A DNA stretch of 64,000 nt from FEB-7 sp963698265 (GCA_963698265.1 CAVOQC010000004.1:1-64000); one strand, 5' to 3'. Shown: positions 32,904-42,621, counted from the stretch's first letter. Made by a program: numbers and translations. The notes: a model not told the origin generated them from the sequence alone.

Positions 32904-34736
32904 ATGCGGCGCGTGGCGGGCGGCATCGCGATAGCGATGTCGCTCTACCACATGTGGTTCGCCGCCTCGGCACCGCCCGAGGCGATGATTTTCCGCGGCA
33001 CGCACCTGCTGTTCGCGCTCGTCCTCGTGTTCCTGTACGCCCCCGCGCTCGGCCGCGAGGGCCCGCGCCGGCTCGTGTGGCTCGATCTCGCGCTGGTCGC
33101 GGCGGCGGCGGTCGCTGTCGGCTACATCTTCGTGACGTACGACTCGATCGTGAACCGCATCATCTACATCGACGAGTTGACGGCGTGGGACAAGGCGATG
33201 GCGGTCCTCACGGTCGTGCTGGTGCTCGACGCCTCCCGGCGCATGATCGGCTGGGCGCTGCCGGTGACCGCCATGCTCTTCCTCGGCTACGCGCTCACCT
33301 ACGGGGGCGTGCAGCTCCCGGGGCTGCTCGAGCAGATGTACCTGTCCACCGACGGCATCTTCGGCTCGACGCTCGGCGTGTCGGCCTCCTACGTGATCGT
33401 CTTCGTGCTCTTCGGCGCCTTCATGGAGCGAAGCGGCACGGGCCGGCTCTTCATGGACTTCGCCCTCGCCCTCACGGGGCACACGGCGGGCGGGCCGGGC
33501 AAGGTCGCGATCGTGAGTTCCAGCCTCTTCGGCACGATCTCCGGCAGCGCCGTGGCCAACGTGATGGTCGACGGGCCGATCACCATCCCGCTCATGAAGA
33601 AGACCGGCTTCCGGCCGGCCTTCGCGGCCGCGGTCGAGTCGACGGCCTCCACCGGGGGCCAGATCATGCCGCCGATCATGGGCGCGGCCGCGTTCGTGAT
33701 GGCGGAATTCCTCGCGGTGAGCTACTTCCAGGTCACCGTCTGGGCGTGGATCCCGGCGCTCCTCTTCTATGTGGCGCTCTTCTTCGCGGTGCACTTCGAG
33801 GCCAAGCGCGTCGGCCTGCACGGCGTGCCCCGCAGCGACTGCCCGCGCATCGGCACGGTGATGCGCGAGCGCGGGCACCTCTTCATCCCGATCCTCATCG
33901 TGCTCTTCGGGATGGCGATGTCCTACAGCGCGCCGCTGTGCGCCCTCGCCGGGGCGCTCGCGACGTTTCCCGTGGCGCTCCTGCGCCGGACGACCCGGGA
34001 GGGGATCACCTGGCGCACGGTCGTCGAGGCGCTCGAGGGCGGCTCGCGCGACGCGCTCTCGGTGGCGATGGCCTGCGCCTGCGCCGGCATCGTGATCGGC
34101 GTGATCTCGCTCACCGGGCTCGGGATCACCTTCACGCAGATCGTGATCGCGCTCGCCCAGAACAGCCTCATCCTCGCGCTCGTGCTCACCGCGGTGGCGG
34201 GCATCATCCTCGGCATGGGCATGCCCACGACCCCGGCCTACATCGTGATGGTCTCGCTCCTCGTGCCGGCGCTCGTGAAGCTGGGGGTCGTCACTCCCGC
34301 GGCGCACATGTTCGCGCTCTACTTCGCGGTGCTCTCGGCGATCACCCCGCCGGTGGCCCTCGCCGTGTTCGCGGCGGCCGCGCTTGCCGGGGCGAACATG
34401 TGGCGCGCGGGCTTCGAGGCGGTGCGCATCGCCGCGGCCGGCTTCCTCATCCCCTTCATGTTCGTCTATGAGCCGGCGCTGCTCTCGATCGGCGACTGGG
34501 GGCCGATCGCGCTCGCCACCGCGACCGCCGTCGTCGGCGTGATGGCGCTCGCGGGCTCCCTCTACGGCTATCTCCTCGCGCCGCTTGCCCTCTGGCAGCG
34601 CCTGGCGCTCGGGGCCGGCGCGCTCCTGCTCATCAAGCCGGGCCCCATCACGGACGCGGTGGGACTGGGCCTGCTGGGCCTGGTGGTGGCGATGCAGTGG
34701 GGCGCGCTGCGCAGGGCCGCGCCCGGTCGCGCCTGA
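32904..34736 (+). CDS. TRAP transporter fused permease (4TM plus 12TM)
   Basis: The 610-residue membrane protein combines the small (DctQ-like) and large (DctM-like) TRAP subunits in one chain, as usual for TAXI systems. Its conserved DctM blocks include VESTASTGGQIMPPIMGAAAF and GMGMPTTPAYIVM. It drives solute import with a sodium or proton gradient. ATG 32904 is taken as start; GTG 32886 would add six residues. Neither has a strong ribosome binding site, suggesting coupling to the binding-protein gene. Confidence 0.93.
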   Translation: MRRVAGGIAIAMSLYHMWFAASAPPEAMIFRGTHLLFALVLVFLYAPALGREGPRRLVWLDLALVAAAAVAVGYIFVTYDSIVNRIIYIDELTAWDKAMAVLTVVLVLDASRRMIGWALPVTAMLFLGYALTYGGVQLPGLLEQMYLSTDGIFGSTLGVSASYVIVFVLFGAFMERSGTGRLFMDFALALTGHTAGGPGKVAIVSSSLFGTISGSAVANVMVDGPITIPLMKKTGFRPAFAAAVESTASTGGQIMPPIMGAAAFVMAEFLAVSYFQVTVWAWIPALLFYVALFFAVHFEAKRVGLHGVPRSDCPRIGTVMRERGHLFIPILIVLFGMAMSYSAPLCALAGALATFPVALLRRTTREGITWRTVVEALEGGSRDALSVAMACACAGIVIGVISLTGLGITFTQIVIALAQNSLILALVLTAVAGIILGMGMPTTPAYIVMVSLLVPALVKLGVVTPAAHMFALYFAVLSAITPPVALAVFAAAALAGANMWRAGFEAVRIAAAGFLIPFMFVYEPALLSIGDWGPIALATATAVVGVMALAGSLYGYLLAPLALWQRLALGAGALLLIKPGPITDAVGLGLLGLVVAMQWGALRRAAPGRA

Positions 34737-34748
34737 GGGCGCGGGGCC

Positions 34749-36452
34749 TTACTTCGGCCCGGCGGCGAGGTCGCCCTTGGCGAAATTGCCCGTGGCCTCG
34801 CCCGTGGGGGTGGCGGGGCGAAGGCGGCTCGTTCGCAGCTGCCCCGCCTGCTCCAGGATCGGGTACGCCGTCGAGCAGAAGAACGAGTTGATGCGGCGCA
34901 TGTCGCTGATGATGTCCAGGTGCAGGGAGCTCGTCTCGATCGACTGCACCGACTGGTCGGCCAGGCGGTCGAGGTGCTGGCTCGCATAGGAGCGCTCGAG
35001 GTCGCGGAACTTCTCCTTCTCCGCGAGCAGCATCTGCGCGCTCTTCACGTCCCCCGTCAGGAACACCGACAGCCCGAGCCGCAGGTTGGTCACGAGCTTG
35101 GCGTGCAGGTTCGCCAGTTCCTCGACGCCGGCCTCCGAGAACGAGAGCTTGTGCGCGATCTTCTTGTCCCGGATGTCGGTGAGTATCCGCTCGATCACGT
35201 CGCCCACGTGCTCGAGGTTGATGGTGAGCGAGATGATCTCGGCCCAGCGCCGGGCGTCGCGCTCGTCCAGGGCCTCGCGGCTGATCTGGGTGAGGTAGAG
35301 CTTCACCGCGGTGTAGAGGCGGTCCACGTCGTCGTCCAGGCGGATCAGCTCGTCCGCGCGCTTCTCGTCGTTGGTGCGGATGACCTCGAGCAGGCCATTG
35401 AGCATCTGCTCGATGGTGTCGCCGATGCGAAGCGTCTCGCGGGCGGCATTCGAGAGCGCGAGGGTCGGCGTGACGAGGGCACCGCCGTCGAGGTGGCGGG
35501 GCTCGGCCACCTGCACGCCGGCGACCGTGGCCTCGGGGAACCACCGCTCGATGAGCGCGGCGATCCGGTCGGTGAAGAAGAGAAATCCCATGGCGAGTGC
35601 CACGTTGAAGATCACGTGGAAGTGCAGCACCTGCCGGCGCGGGTCCTCGTCGAGGTAAGCGATGGCCTGCAGCGCGAGCGGGAGCGCGAGCGAGAAGATG
35701 ACGCACCCCGTGAGCTTGAAGCTGAGGTTGCCGAGTGCGACGCGCCTGCCGCCTCCGGGCGTGTTGAAAGTCGCGAGCAACCCGATCAGGCCGCTGCCGA
35801 GGTTCGCGCCCATCACCAGGCACACCGCGACCGGCACCGAGATCACGAGCGAGGCCGCAAGCGAAGCGGTGAGCAGCACCACGGCGAGGCTCGACCACGA
35901 CAGGACCGTGAACAGGGCGCCGATCAGCATGTCGAGCATCGGGTCGCCGGAGAGCGAGCCGAAGAGCACGCGCGTGCCCGCCGCCGACACGATGGGCTGG
36001 GTCGCGACCTGGATCAGCTGCAGCGCGAGGATGATGAGCCCCAGGCCGATCGACACGCGCCCGAGCTGGCCGGCGCGCGTGTTCTTGCGCGACAGGAAGA
36101 AGACCACGCCGAAGAAGATGGCGAGCGGGGAGAGCCAGGACAGGTCGAGAGAGAAGACCTGCGCCATGAGCGCGGTGCCGACATCCGCGCCGAGCATGAT
36201 GGCGAGCGCCGGGGCGAGCGCGATCAGGTTCTGGGAGACGAAGGAGCTCGCGATGAGCGCGGTGGCGCTGGAGGACTGCACCAGGCTCGTGACGCCCAGG
36301 CCGGCGAGGAAGGCCGAGCCGCGCTGCGAGACGCTCTTCGAGAGCACCCGCCGGAGGTTCGTGCCGTAGACGCGCAGGATCCCCGTGCGGACGATGTGGG
36401 TGCCCCACACGAGGAGAGCCACGCTGGCGAGTAGATTGAGAAGCGTCTGCAC
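34749..36452 (-). CDS. Na/Pi cotransporter family protein with PhoU-like tail
   Basis: The N-terminal part (about 1-310) has the NptA/SLC34-like membrane fold with the motif QSSSATA (residues 59-65) and a second, weaker SWSSLA repeat. The C-terminal part (about 340-540) is helical and PhoU-like. The 567 residues fit YjbB-type proteins, which move phosphate across the inner membrane. The start appears to be GTG 36452 with a weak ribosome binding site. It lies next to the phosphonate super-locus, where much phosphate would be released, so a role in phosphate export or balance is plausible. Confidence 0.92.
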   Translation of the reverse strand: MQTLLNLLASVALLVWGTHIVRTGILRVYGTNLRRVLSKSVSQRGSAFLAGLGVTSLVQSSSATALIASSFVSQNLIALAPALAIMLGADVGTALMAQVFSLDLSWLSPLAIFFGVVFFLSRKNTRAGQLGRVSIGLGLIILALQLIQVATQPIVSAAGTRVLFGSLSGDPMLDMLIGALFTVLSWSSLAVVLLTASLAASLVISVPVAVCLVMGANLGSGLIGLLATFNTPGGGRRVALGNLSFKLTGCVIFSLALPLALQAIAYLDEDPRRQVLHFHVIFNVALAMGFLFFTDRIAALIERWFPEATVAGVQVAEPRHLDGGALVTPTLALSNAARETLRIGDTIEQMLNGLLEVIRTNDEKRADELIRLDDDVDRLYTAVKLYLTQISREALDERDARRWAEIISLTINLEHVGDVIERILTDIRDKKIAHKLSFSEAGVEELANLHAKLVTNLRLGLSVFLTGDVKSAQMLLAEKEKFRDLERSYASQHLDRLADQSVQSIETSSLHLDIISDMRRINSFFCSTAYPILEQAGQLRTSRLRPATPTGEATGNFAKGDLAAGPK

Positions 36453-36475
36453 CTTGTTCTGTTCCGCTTGCTTTC

Positions 36476-36492
36476 CCGGGCGAAGCGCCCGG
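36476..36492. repeat. GC-rich hairpin between the Na/Pi gene and operon A
   Basis: CCGGGCG (36476-36482) and CGCCCGG (36486-36492) form a 7-bp perfect stem with an AAG loop. It lies downstream of the last gene of operon A and upstream of the Na/Pi gene. There is no T-run on either side, so it is not a standard intrinsic terminator. It could act in rho-dependent ending or mRNA protection. Confidence 0.4.
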
Positions 36493-36574
36493 AGGAGAAC
36501 TCCCCTCCCTCAGGCCGGCGCAACGCGCGCCGGTGAGCGGCGATTATGACAGCTTCGCGATGCCCCGGACCGGC

Positions 36575-38032
36575 TCAAAAGCCCGGAAGGCTGAAGGTCT
36601 TCACGTTGGTGAAGCTCCTCATCGCCTCCTGCACGCCCTCCTTGTAGCCGAGGCCGGAATCCTTGATGCCGCCGAAAGGCGTGAGCTCGAGCCGGTAACC
36701 GGGCACCTCGCGCACGTTGACCGAACCGACAACGAGCTCCGCCACGAACCGGCTGATGTAGTCGAGACGGTTGGTGCAGACCGCGGACGAGAGCCCGTAG
36801 GCGGTGCCGTTCGAGATCGCGATCGCTTCTTCTATGTCGCGGAAGCGGATCACCGGCGAGACCGGGCCGAAGGTCTCCTGTTTCACCACGGCCATCTCCG
36901 GTGCGACGCGGTCGAGGACCGTGGGCGCATAGAGCGCGCCGCGGCGCTCGTTGCCCGCGAGCAGGCGCGCGCCCTGGGAAACCGCCTCGTTCACGCGGGA
37001 TTCGAAGAGCTGCGCGGCCTCCTCGTCGATCACGGTGCCCATGTCCATGGCGGCGTCGGAGGGATCGCCGTGCTTCCAGGCGAGGGTCTTCGCGACCAGG
37101 AGATCCACGAAGCGGTCTGCCACCTGCTCGTGCACCAGCATGCGCTTCACCGCGGTGCAGCGCTGGCCGCTGTTCTTGTAGGAGCCGCTCGCGGCGAGGG
37201 TCGCCGCCTCCTCGAGATCCGCGTCCTCCATGACGATGATCGGGTCGTTGCCGCCCAGCTCCAGCACGATGCGCCGGTAGCCGGCCCGGGCTGCGATGTA
37301 CTTGCCCACCGACACGCCGCCGGTGAAGGTGACCAAGTCCGCGTGCTCGTTGGTGATGAGCTCGTCCGCGATCTCGCGCGGGTCTCCCGTTATCACCTGG
37401 AACATCTCCGGCGGCAGTCCCGCCTCGTAGAGGAGGTCGGCGAGGTAGAGGGCGGATAGCGGCGTTTTCTCGGAGGGCTTGAGCACCATCCGGTTGTTCG
37501 TCGCGATCGAGGGCGCCACCTTGTGGGCCACCTGGTTCATCGGGTGGTTGAAGGGCGTGATGGCCGAGATCGCGCCGAGCAGCGGGTCGCGGCGGGTGAA
37601 CACGCGACGGTTCTTGCCGTGGGGCGTGAGATCGCAGGAGAAGGCCTGGCCGTCGTCCTTGAGCGCCTCGTTGGCGCTGAAGACGAGGACGTCGGCGACG
37701 CGGCCGATCTCGTAGACGGAATCCTTCCGGCAGAGGCCGGACTCGCGCGTGATGAGGTCGGCGGCGTCCTGGGTGCGGCCGCGCAGCAGCGCCGCGGCCT
37801 TCTGGAGGATGGTGGCGCGCTCGTAGCGGGTGAGCACCGGACGATATCCCTTCGCGATCGCGAAGGCCCGGCGCACGTCCTCCACCGAGGCCTTGGGAAC
37901 GGTGCCCTCGAGCTCGCCCGTGAACGGGTTGCGCACCTCGATCGCGCGCTCGCGCTGGACCTTCTCCCCGCCGATGCGCAGGGACTCGGCGACGAAGCGG
38001 GCGCTGCGGGAGGTCTTGGGAAGGGCGCTCAT
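36575..38032 (-). CDS. phnY: Phosphonoacetaldehyde dehydrogenase
   Basis: This NAD-dependent aldehyde dehydrogenase oxidises phosphonoacetaldehyde to phosphonoacetate. Family blocks seen include FSCDLTPHGK, ITPFNHPMNQVAHKVAPSI (Asn162), Glu258 (LELGGND) and Cys292 (NSGQRCTAVKR). LTPFGGIKDSGLGYKEG stands near the C-terminus. The whole reads like the phosphonate-associated ALDH subfamily. The 485-residue length is normal. AGGAG is 8 bases before ATG 38032. It is the last gene of operon A, one base after an AlkP-superfamily gene. Together with PhnW (59566) and phosphonoacetate hydrolase (51755) it completes the PhnW-PhnY-PhnA route. Confidence 0.9.
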   Translation of the reverse strand: MSALPKTSRSARFVAESLRIGGEKVQRERAIEVRNPFTGELEGTVPKASVEDVRRAFAIAKGYRPVLTRYERATILQKAAALLRGRTQDAADLITRESGLCRKDSVYEIGRVADVLVFSANEALKDDGQAFSCDLTPHGKNRRVFTRRDPLLGAISAITPFNHPMNQVAHKVAPSIATNNRMVLKPSEKTPLSALYLADLLYEAGLPPEMFQVITGDPREIADELITNEHADLVTFTGGVSVGKYIAARAGYRRIVLELGGNDPIIVMEDADLEEAATLAASGSYKNSGQRCTAVKRMLVHEQVADRFVDLLVAKTLAWKHGDPSDAAMDMGTVIDEEAAQLFESRVNEAVSQGARLLAGNERRGALYAPTVLDRVAPEMAVVKQETFGPVSPVIRFRDIEEAIAISNGTAYGLSSAVCTNRLDYISRFVAELVVGSVNVREVPGYRLELTPFGGIKDSGLGYKEGVQEAMRSFTNVKTFSLPGF

Positions 38033-38033
38033 T

Positions 38034-39299
38034 TCACGTTCTCCTCTGGCATGTCGGTTGCAGCGCCCTGCCGTCCATCCCGTCAACGGGAAGGTGCAGG
38101 TGGCGCAGGAAAGTGGGGGCGAGGTCGATGAGGCTCGCCGGGCCGGGCCGCTCGCCGGGCTGGTAGCCGCCGCCGCGCAGCGCGAGGAAGGGCCGCTGCT
38201 CATGCTCGCCGAGCCCCCCGTGCTGGCCGTGCCCCGGCGCCGATTCGCCGCCGAGCGCGTTCTCGGCAACGTCGCTTCGCCCCGGGAGGCCGAAGGCGTT
38301 GGGTTCGTCGTCACCCGCGAGGCTTACCGCGACCGCGATCGTTCCCTCGTGCGGCAGGCCCAGCGCGTCCAGGGCTTCTCCGGCGACGACGCGGCCGGCG
38401 AAGTCCTGGCGCTCCAGCCATCGCACGATCGCCGGCAGCCGGTGCCTTTCGCCGGCCGCGAGATGGATGATGGCCGCCGTTCCCTGGGGGGCCACGACCA
38501 CGTCGCGCGAATCGGCCGAGGCCTTGAAACCCGCCTCGACGAGCCGCGCGCCGATGTCGACGCGCCGTCGGATGGTCTGCATGCCGTGGTCGGAGCACAC
38601 CGCGAGCAGGATCCGCCCGCCTCCGGGATCCAGGCGCTCCACCGTGGACAGCACCCGGGCGACGTTGGCGTCGGCCTCGCCGATCGCCTTCCGGTGCGCA
38701 GGCGAGCCCAGCGGCGAATGGTGCCCGGTGTTGTCGGGCTCGGAGAGCCAGAGGAGGGCGTAAGGCGGCGCCCGCTCGGCGAGGACTTCGTCGCAGAAGC
38801 GCCCGGTCATGGCGCGGTCGCCCTCGGCGCCGATCTCGATAGCGAGGCCGTCGTCGAGGCGGGCCCGGCCGGGCCCATAGGAGCCCGCGCGGTGGTACAC
38901 GAAGCCCGCACCCTCCGGGTCGTGGACGTAGGCAGCGCCCGGCGAGACGTTCGACATCGCCACGGCCCGGCCCAGGCCCGCGACGCGTTCGTGCAGCGTC
39001 GGACGGCCGAGCGCGCGACCGGTTGCCCGGCGAAGCCGCTCGAGGAAGTCCGGCTTGCCCGCCGAAAGGCAGACGAGGCCGTCGCCTTCGTCGAGCACCA
39101 TCGTGTTGCCCAGCAGGCCGTGCGCGGCCGGCCGGCATCCCGTCGCGATCGACGCGGCGCTGGTGCGCGTGGTCGACGGAAAGACGCTGCGAAAGGCGGG
39201 AAAGCGAGGCCCTTCCCCGATCAACCGGGCCAGCGTCGGTGCCGTGTCGCGATCGACCAGGTCCGCGCGCAGGCTGTCGCAGACCACGAGCACGGCCAT
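38034..39299 (-). CDS. Alkaline-phosphatase-superfamily hydrolase (nucleotide pyrophosphatase/phosphodiesterase type)
   Basis: The 421-residue cytoplasmic protein has the di-metal site of the superfamily: Asp8 (VVCDSLRAD), a nucleophilic Thr43 or Thr44 in FPSTTRTSAA, the ligand block SEPDNTGHHSP, CSDHGM and a late GQHGG histidine. Such enzymes cleave phosphate mono- or diesters or C-P bonds. It is distinct from the phosphonoacetate hydrolase at 51755. It lies between a GpdQ-like phosphodiesterase and phosphonoacetaldehyde dehydrogenase in operon A, so a phosphonate or phosphonate ester is a likely substrate. There is no signal peptide. Confidence 0.85.
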   Translation of the reverse strand: MAVLVVCDSLRADLVDRDTAPTLARLIGEGPRFPAFRSVFPSTTRTSAASIATGCRPAAHGLLGNTMVLDEGDGLVCLSAGKPDFLERLRRATGRALGRPTLHERVAGLGRAVAMSNVSPGAAYVHDPEGAGFVYHRAGSYGPGRARLDDGLAIEIGAEGDRAMTGRFCDEVLAERAPPYALLWLSEPDNTGHHSPLGSPAHRKAIGEADANVARVLSTVERLDPGGGRILLAVCSDHGMQTIRRRVDIGARLVEAGFKASADSRDVVVAPQGTAAIIHLAAGERHRLPAIVRWLERQDFAGRVVAGEALDALGLPHEGTIAVAVSLAGDDEPNAFGLPGRSDVAENALGGESAPGHGQHGGLGEHEQRPFLALRGGGYQPGERPGPASLIDLAPTFLRHLHLPVDGMDGRALQPTCQRRT

Positions 39300-39310
39300 G
39301 GGCGCTGCGC

Positions 39311-40117
39311 TCACCGTGCGTACTCGTAGTGATCGCCGACCTTCACGAGCGTGCGCCGGTCGAGGTAGTCGTGGAAGTGCACCGTCACCTGGTCGGGATC
39401 GACGAATACCACCGCGTAGGCGGGCGGCTCGTGGCTCTTGGGCACGGGGCTCACGGTGTGCAGGTCGAAGGGCACCTGGTGGTTCAGGCCGCGCATCGTC
39501 GAGACGGGAATGCCGCGCCAGCTTCCGCACACCGGGCGGTGCACATGCCCATAGAAGAGATGGCGGATGTTGCGCCGGCCCTCGAGGATTGCCGCGAACC
39601 GGTCGGGCTCCGAGAGCGCGATGCGGTCCACGCACGGGATGCGGATCGAGAAGGGCGGGTGGTGCATGAACAGGTACACGGGCCTGTCGCCGGCCTCGTC
39701 GAGCCGCTCGCGCAGCCAGGCCGAGCGCGCCTCGCAGTACTTGCCGCCGTTCACGCCCTCGTCGAGGGTGTCGAGGAAGATGAAATCGCCCTCGGGCCGG
39801 CGCTCGACCGCCTGCACGAACCCGCCCGGATCGCGGGGCGCGTCGGGGAAGGCTTGGCGGAAGGGCGCGCGCAGGTCGTGGTTGCCGAGGAGCGGGTAGG
39901 TGGGCATGGCCAGGCGCGAGAGCTGCTTCGCGAGCCCCTGGTAGGCCGAGAGCTCGCCCTTGTGCGCGAGGTCGCCGGTGAGCACGCAGAAGGCGGCGTC
40001 GGCGTGGTGGGCGGCGACGTCGTCTATGCACTGGGCCAGGCGCTCGTAGGGATCGGTCTGGTAGAGCGACTTGCCGGGCTCGACGAGGTGGGTGTCGGTG
40101 ATGTGGACGAGCTTCAT
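39311..40117 (-). CDS. GpdQ/CpdA-type metallophosphodiesterase
   Basis: This calcineurin-like enzyme has a complete two-metal site: Asp8 and His10 (HITDTH), Asp49 (TGDLAH), Asn79 and His80 (LGNHD), then MHHPP and YGHVHRP. The 268 residues match GpdQ and cAMP phosphodiesterase CpdA. GpdQ cleaves glycerophosphodiesters and is known to accept phosphonate monoesters. It lies between an ABC importer and two phosphonate-like enzymes, so it may open an imported diester or phosphonate ester in the cytoplasm. It starts three bases after the ABC ATPase gene ends. Confidence 0.9.
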   Translation of the reverse strand: MKLVHITDTHLVEPGKSLYQTDPYERLAQCIDDVAAHHADAAFCVLTGDLAHKGELSAYQGLAKQLSRLAMPTYPLLGNHDLRAPFRQAFPDAPRDPGGFVQAVERRPEGDFIFLDTLDEGVNGGKYCEARSAWLRERLDEAGDRPVYLFMHHPPFSIRIPCVDRIALSEPDRFAAILEGRRNIRHLFYGHVHRPVCGSWRGIPVSTMRGLNHQVPFDLHTVSPVPKSHEPPAYAVVFVDPDQVTVHFHDYLDRRTLVKVGDHYEYAR

Positions 40118-40120
40118 GGT

Positions 40121-41776
40121 CTAGGGGCTTCCCGCCAGGGCCGGCGCCGCGTCCGGGAGGTTGGCATAGCCGCGGCTCGCGGCGTCGATCAGGAGCCGCG
40201 TGTAGTCGTCGGCGGGCGCGCGGAAGATCGCCTGGGTGCGCCCGGACTCGCGCACGACGCCGTCCCGCAGCACGATCACGCGGCCGGCCACCTGGCGGAT
40301 CACGCCCAGGTCGTGGCTGATGAAGAGGCACGCGGCGCGAAAGCGCCCCTGGAGCTGCTTGAGGAGCGAGAGCACCTGCGCCTGCACCGAGACGTCCAGC
40401 GCCGAGGTGACTTCGTCGCAGATGATGAGGTCGGGGTCGGCGGCGAAGGCGCGCGCGATCGCGACGCGCTGCTGCTGCCCGCCCGAGAGCTGGCGCGGAT
40501 AGGAGTCGAGCAGCGCCGGGTCGAGCTGGAGCTGCTCGAGGAGCTCGACCGATCGCCGGCGAAGCTCGGGCCCGGCGAGGCCGTGGAAGAGCGCGAGCGG
40601 GCGGGCGAGGATCGCGTCGATCCGCTGGCGCGGGTTGAGCGAGGAGAGCGGGTCCTGGAAGATGATCTGGATGCGGCGCCGGAGGTCCTGGTTGCGTTCG
40701 CGCGCGAGACCGCGCAGTTCACGCCCGTCGAAACGAAGCATCCCCTTGTCCGGTGCCAGGAGGCCGGCGACGATCGCCGCGGCGGTGCTCTTGCCGCTGC
40801 CGGATTCTCCCACCAGGCCGAGCGTCTCGCCGGGCGCGATCGCGAAGGAAAGGCCGCTCAGGGCGGGTGGGCCGGCGTTCGCGGTAGCCCCGCCGAACCA
40901 GCGGCGGCGCCGGCCGTAGGTGAAGTCGAGGCCTTCCACCTCCAGCAACGGGGTGGCCGAATGCACCGCGGCTTCGTCCGGCGGCGCCCGGTCTATGCGG
41001 GGCACGGAGGCAATGAGGCGGCGCGTGTAGTCGTGGCGCGGGTCGCGGTAGACGCGCGCGGTCGGGCCATCCTCGACCACCACGCCGTCCTTCATCACGA
41101 GCACGCGGCCGCACATCTCCGAGATCACGTTGAGATCATGGCTCACGTAGACGAGCGCCGTCCCCAGGCGTTCGCGAAGGCCGCGCACGAGCTCGAGCAC
41201 CTGGATCTCGGTGGTCTTGTCGAGCGCGGTCGTGGGCTCGTCGAGGATCATGAGGCGCGGGTTGCCGGCCAGGGCTGCGGCGATGACCACGCGCTGGCGT
41301 TGCCCGCCGGAGAGCTCGTGGGGGTAGGTGTCGTAGAGCCGCGCGGGATCGGGCAGGTTGGTGGCGCGGAAGAGTTCGAGGGCCGCCTCGCGCGCCTCGC
41401 GCGGGCCGCCGCCGCGATGGATGCGGACGGCCTCGGCGACCTGGCTGCCGACGCTCAGGTGCGGCGTGAGCGAGGAGAGCGGATTCTGCGGCACGAAGGC
41501 GACCGTGCCGCCGCGCAGCAGGCGCAGGTCCTCGCCGGCGAGGGAGCGGACGTCGCGCCCGCCGAGGAGGATCTCGCCCGACGTGATCACGCCGCCGGGC
41601 CGGCAGTAGCCCATCAGGGCGCGGGCGAGGGTGGACTTGCCCGAGCCGCTTTCGCCGACCAGTCCCAGGCTCTCCCCGGCCTCGAGCGACAGGCTGGCAT
41701 CGATCACCGCGGGCAGGAGGGCGCCGTCATGGCGCCGGTAGCTCACGTTCACCCCGGTGGCCTGGAGAACGCTCAT
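40121..41776 (-). CDS. Dipeptide/oligopeptide-type ABC transporter, fused double ATPase (DppD-DppF)
   Basis: Two complete ABC domains lie in one chain of 551 residues. Each has a Walker A (GESGSGKST), a signature (LSGGQRQR in the first, LSGGQQQR in the second) and a Walker B (LMILDEPT and LIICDEVT). This fusion powers Dpp/Nik-type importers. It overlaps the DppC-like permease gene by ATGA. The predicted solute is small; the downstream phosphodiesterase and phosphonate enzymes suggest an organophosphonate or phosphate diester rather than a peptide. Confidence 0.94.
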   Translation of the reverse strand: MSVLQATGVNVSYRRHDGALLPAVIDASLSLEAGESLGLVGESGSGKSTLARALMGYCRPGGVITSGEILLGGRDVRSLAGEDLRLLRGGTVAFVPQNPLSSLTPHLSVGSQVAEAVRIHRGGGPREAREAALELFRATNLPDPARLYDTYPHELSGGQRQRVVIAAALAGNPRLMILDEPTTALDKTTEIQVLELVRGLRERLGTALVYVSHDLNVISEMCGRVLVMKDGVVVEDGPTARVYRDPRHDYTRRLIASVPRIDRAPPDEAAVHSATPLLEVEGLDFTYGRRRRWFGGATANAGPPALSGLSFAIAPGETLGLVGESGSGKSTAAAIVAGLLAPDKGMLRFDGRELRGLARERNQDLRRRIQIIFQDPLSSLNPRQRIDAILARPLALFHGLAGPELRRRSVELLEQLQLDPALLDSYPRQLSGGQQQRVAIARAFAADPDLIICDEVTSALDVSVQAQVLSLLKQLQGRFRAACLFISHDLGVIRQVAGRVIVLRDGVVRESGRTQAIFRAPADDYTRLLIDAASRGYANLPDAAPALAGSP

Positions 41777-42621
41777 ACGCCCCCCACGTAGCCGCGCGCC
41801 GCGTCCATGCCGAGCGCGTTGGCGAGCGCCTCGGCGCCGAAGTTCAGGCCGATCACGAGGGTGCTGATGAAGATCGCGGGAAAGAGCACCAGCCAGGGGG
41901 CGAAGGAGATCTGGCCCACGCCCTCCGAGACCATGAGTCCCCAGTCCGGCGTCGGTGGCGACAGGCCCAGCCCCAGGTAGGACATGGTGGACAGCAGCAG
42001 CACCGCATGCGACATGCGGATCGCGAACTCCACGTACACGACGTCGAGCGTGTTCGGCAGGATTTCGCGGGCGATGATCGACGCGGCGCTCTCGCCCCGC
42101 AGTTGCGCCGCCTTCACGTAGCCCAGGTTCACCTGCGTGAGCGCCTGCGCCCGCACGATGCGGATGACGCCGGGAAAATAGACCATCCCGATGAGCGTGA
42201 CCAGGACGCCCACGGACTCGCCGAAGCCGGTGATGAAGAGCGAGATGAAGAGGATGCCCGGCAGCGCCAGCTTGATGTCGCAGATGCGCATCATGACGTC
42301 GTCGAAGAGGCCGCCGAAATAGGCGGCAGCCACGCCCAGGATGCTTCCGACCGACACGGCGGCGATGACTCCGGTGAAGGTCACGAGCAGCGCCATGCGC
42401 CCGCCGTGCAGCAGCCGCGACAGATAGTCGCGTCCCAGGATGTCGGTGCCGAGAAGGAACTCCGCGCCCGGCTCCTCGATGCGGCCGCCCACGAGCGCGA
42501 TCGGGTCGTGCGGCGCGATCCAGGGCGAAAGGAAGGCGAGCACCAGGTGAACCGCGACGAGGGACAGCCCGAGGATGGCCGCGGGCTTGCGAAGCGCGAA
42601 GAAATCGATCCGCAACGCCAC
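41773..42621 (-). CDS. ABC transporter permease, DppC type
   Basis: The 282-residue inner-membrane protein has six helices and the permease loop around REILPNTLDVVYVEFA that contacts the ATPase. The N-terminus shows the DppC-type form with HDPIALVGGRIEEP and LLGTDILGRDYLSRLLHGGR. It pairs with the DppB-like protein encoded one base upstream. Its stop overlaps the ATPase start by ATGA. Confidence 0.93.
   Translation of the reverse strand: MALRIDFFALRKPAAILGLSLVAVHLVLAFLSPWIAPHDPIALVGGRIEEPGAEFLLGTDILGRDYLSRLLHGGRMALLVTFTGVIAAVSVGSILGVAAAYFGGLFDDVMMRICDIKLALPGILFISLFITGFGESVGVLVTLIGMVYFPGVIRIVRAQALTQVNLGYVKAAQLRGESAASIIAREILPNTLDVVYVEFAIRMSHAVLLLSTMSYLGLGLSPPTPDWGLMVSEGVGQISFAPWLVLFPAIFISTLVIGLNFGAEALANALGMDAARGYVGGV

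Noticed and set aside
31764..34307. Upstream extension of the glutamine-synthetase-like frame over the TRAP transporter region
   Set aside because: The extension is antisense to clear TRAP genes and shows only low-complexity His/Arg/Glu sequence; AAGGAG supports GTG 31763.
36476..36492. Hairpin CCGGGCG-AAG-CGCCCGG as a terminator of operon A
   Set aside because: No T-run follows on either strand; it is listed only as a hairpin.
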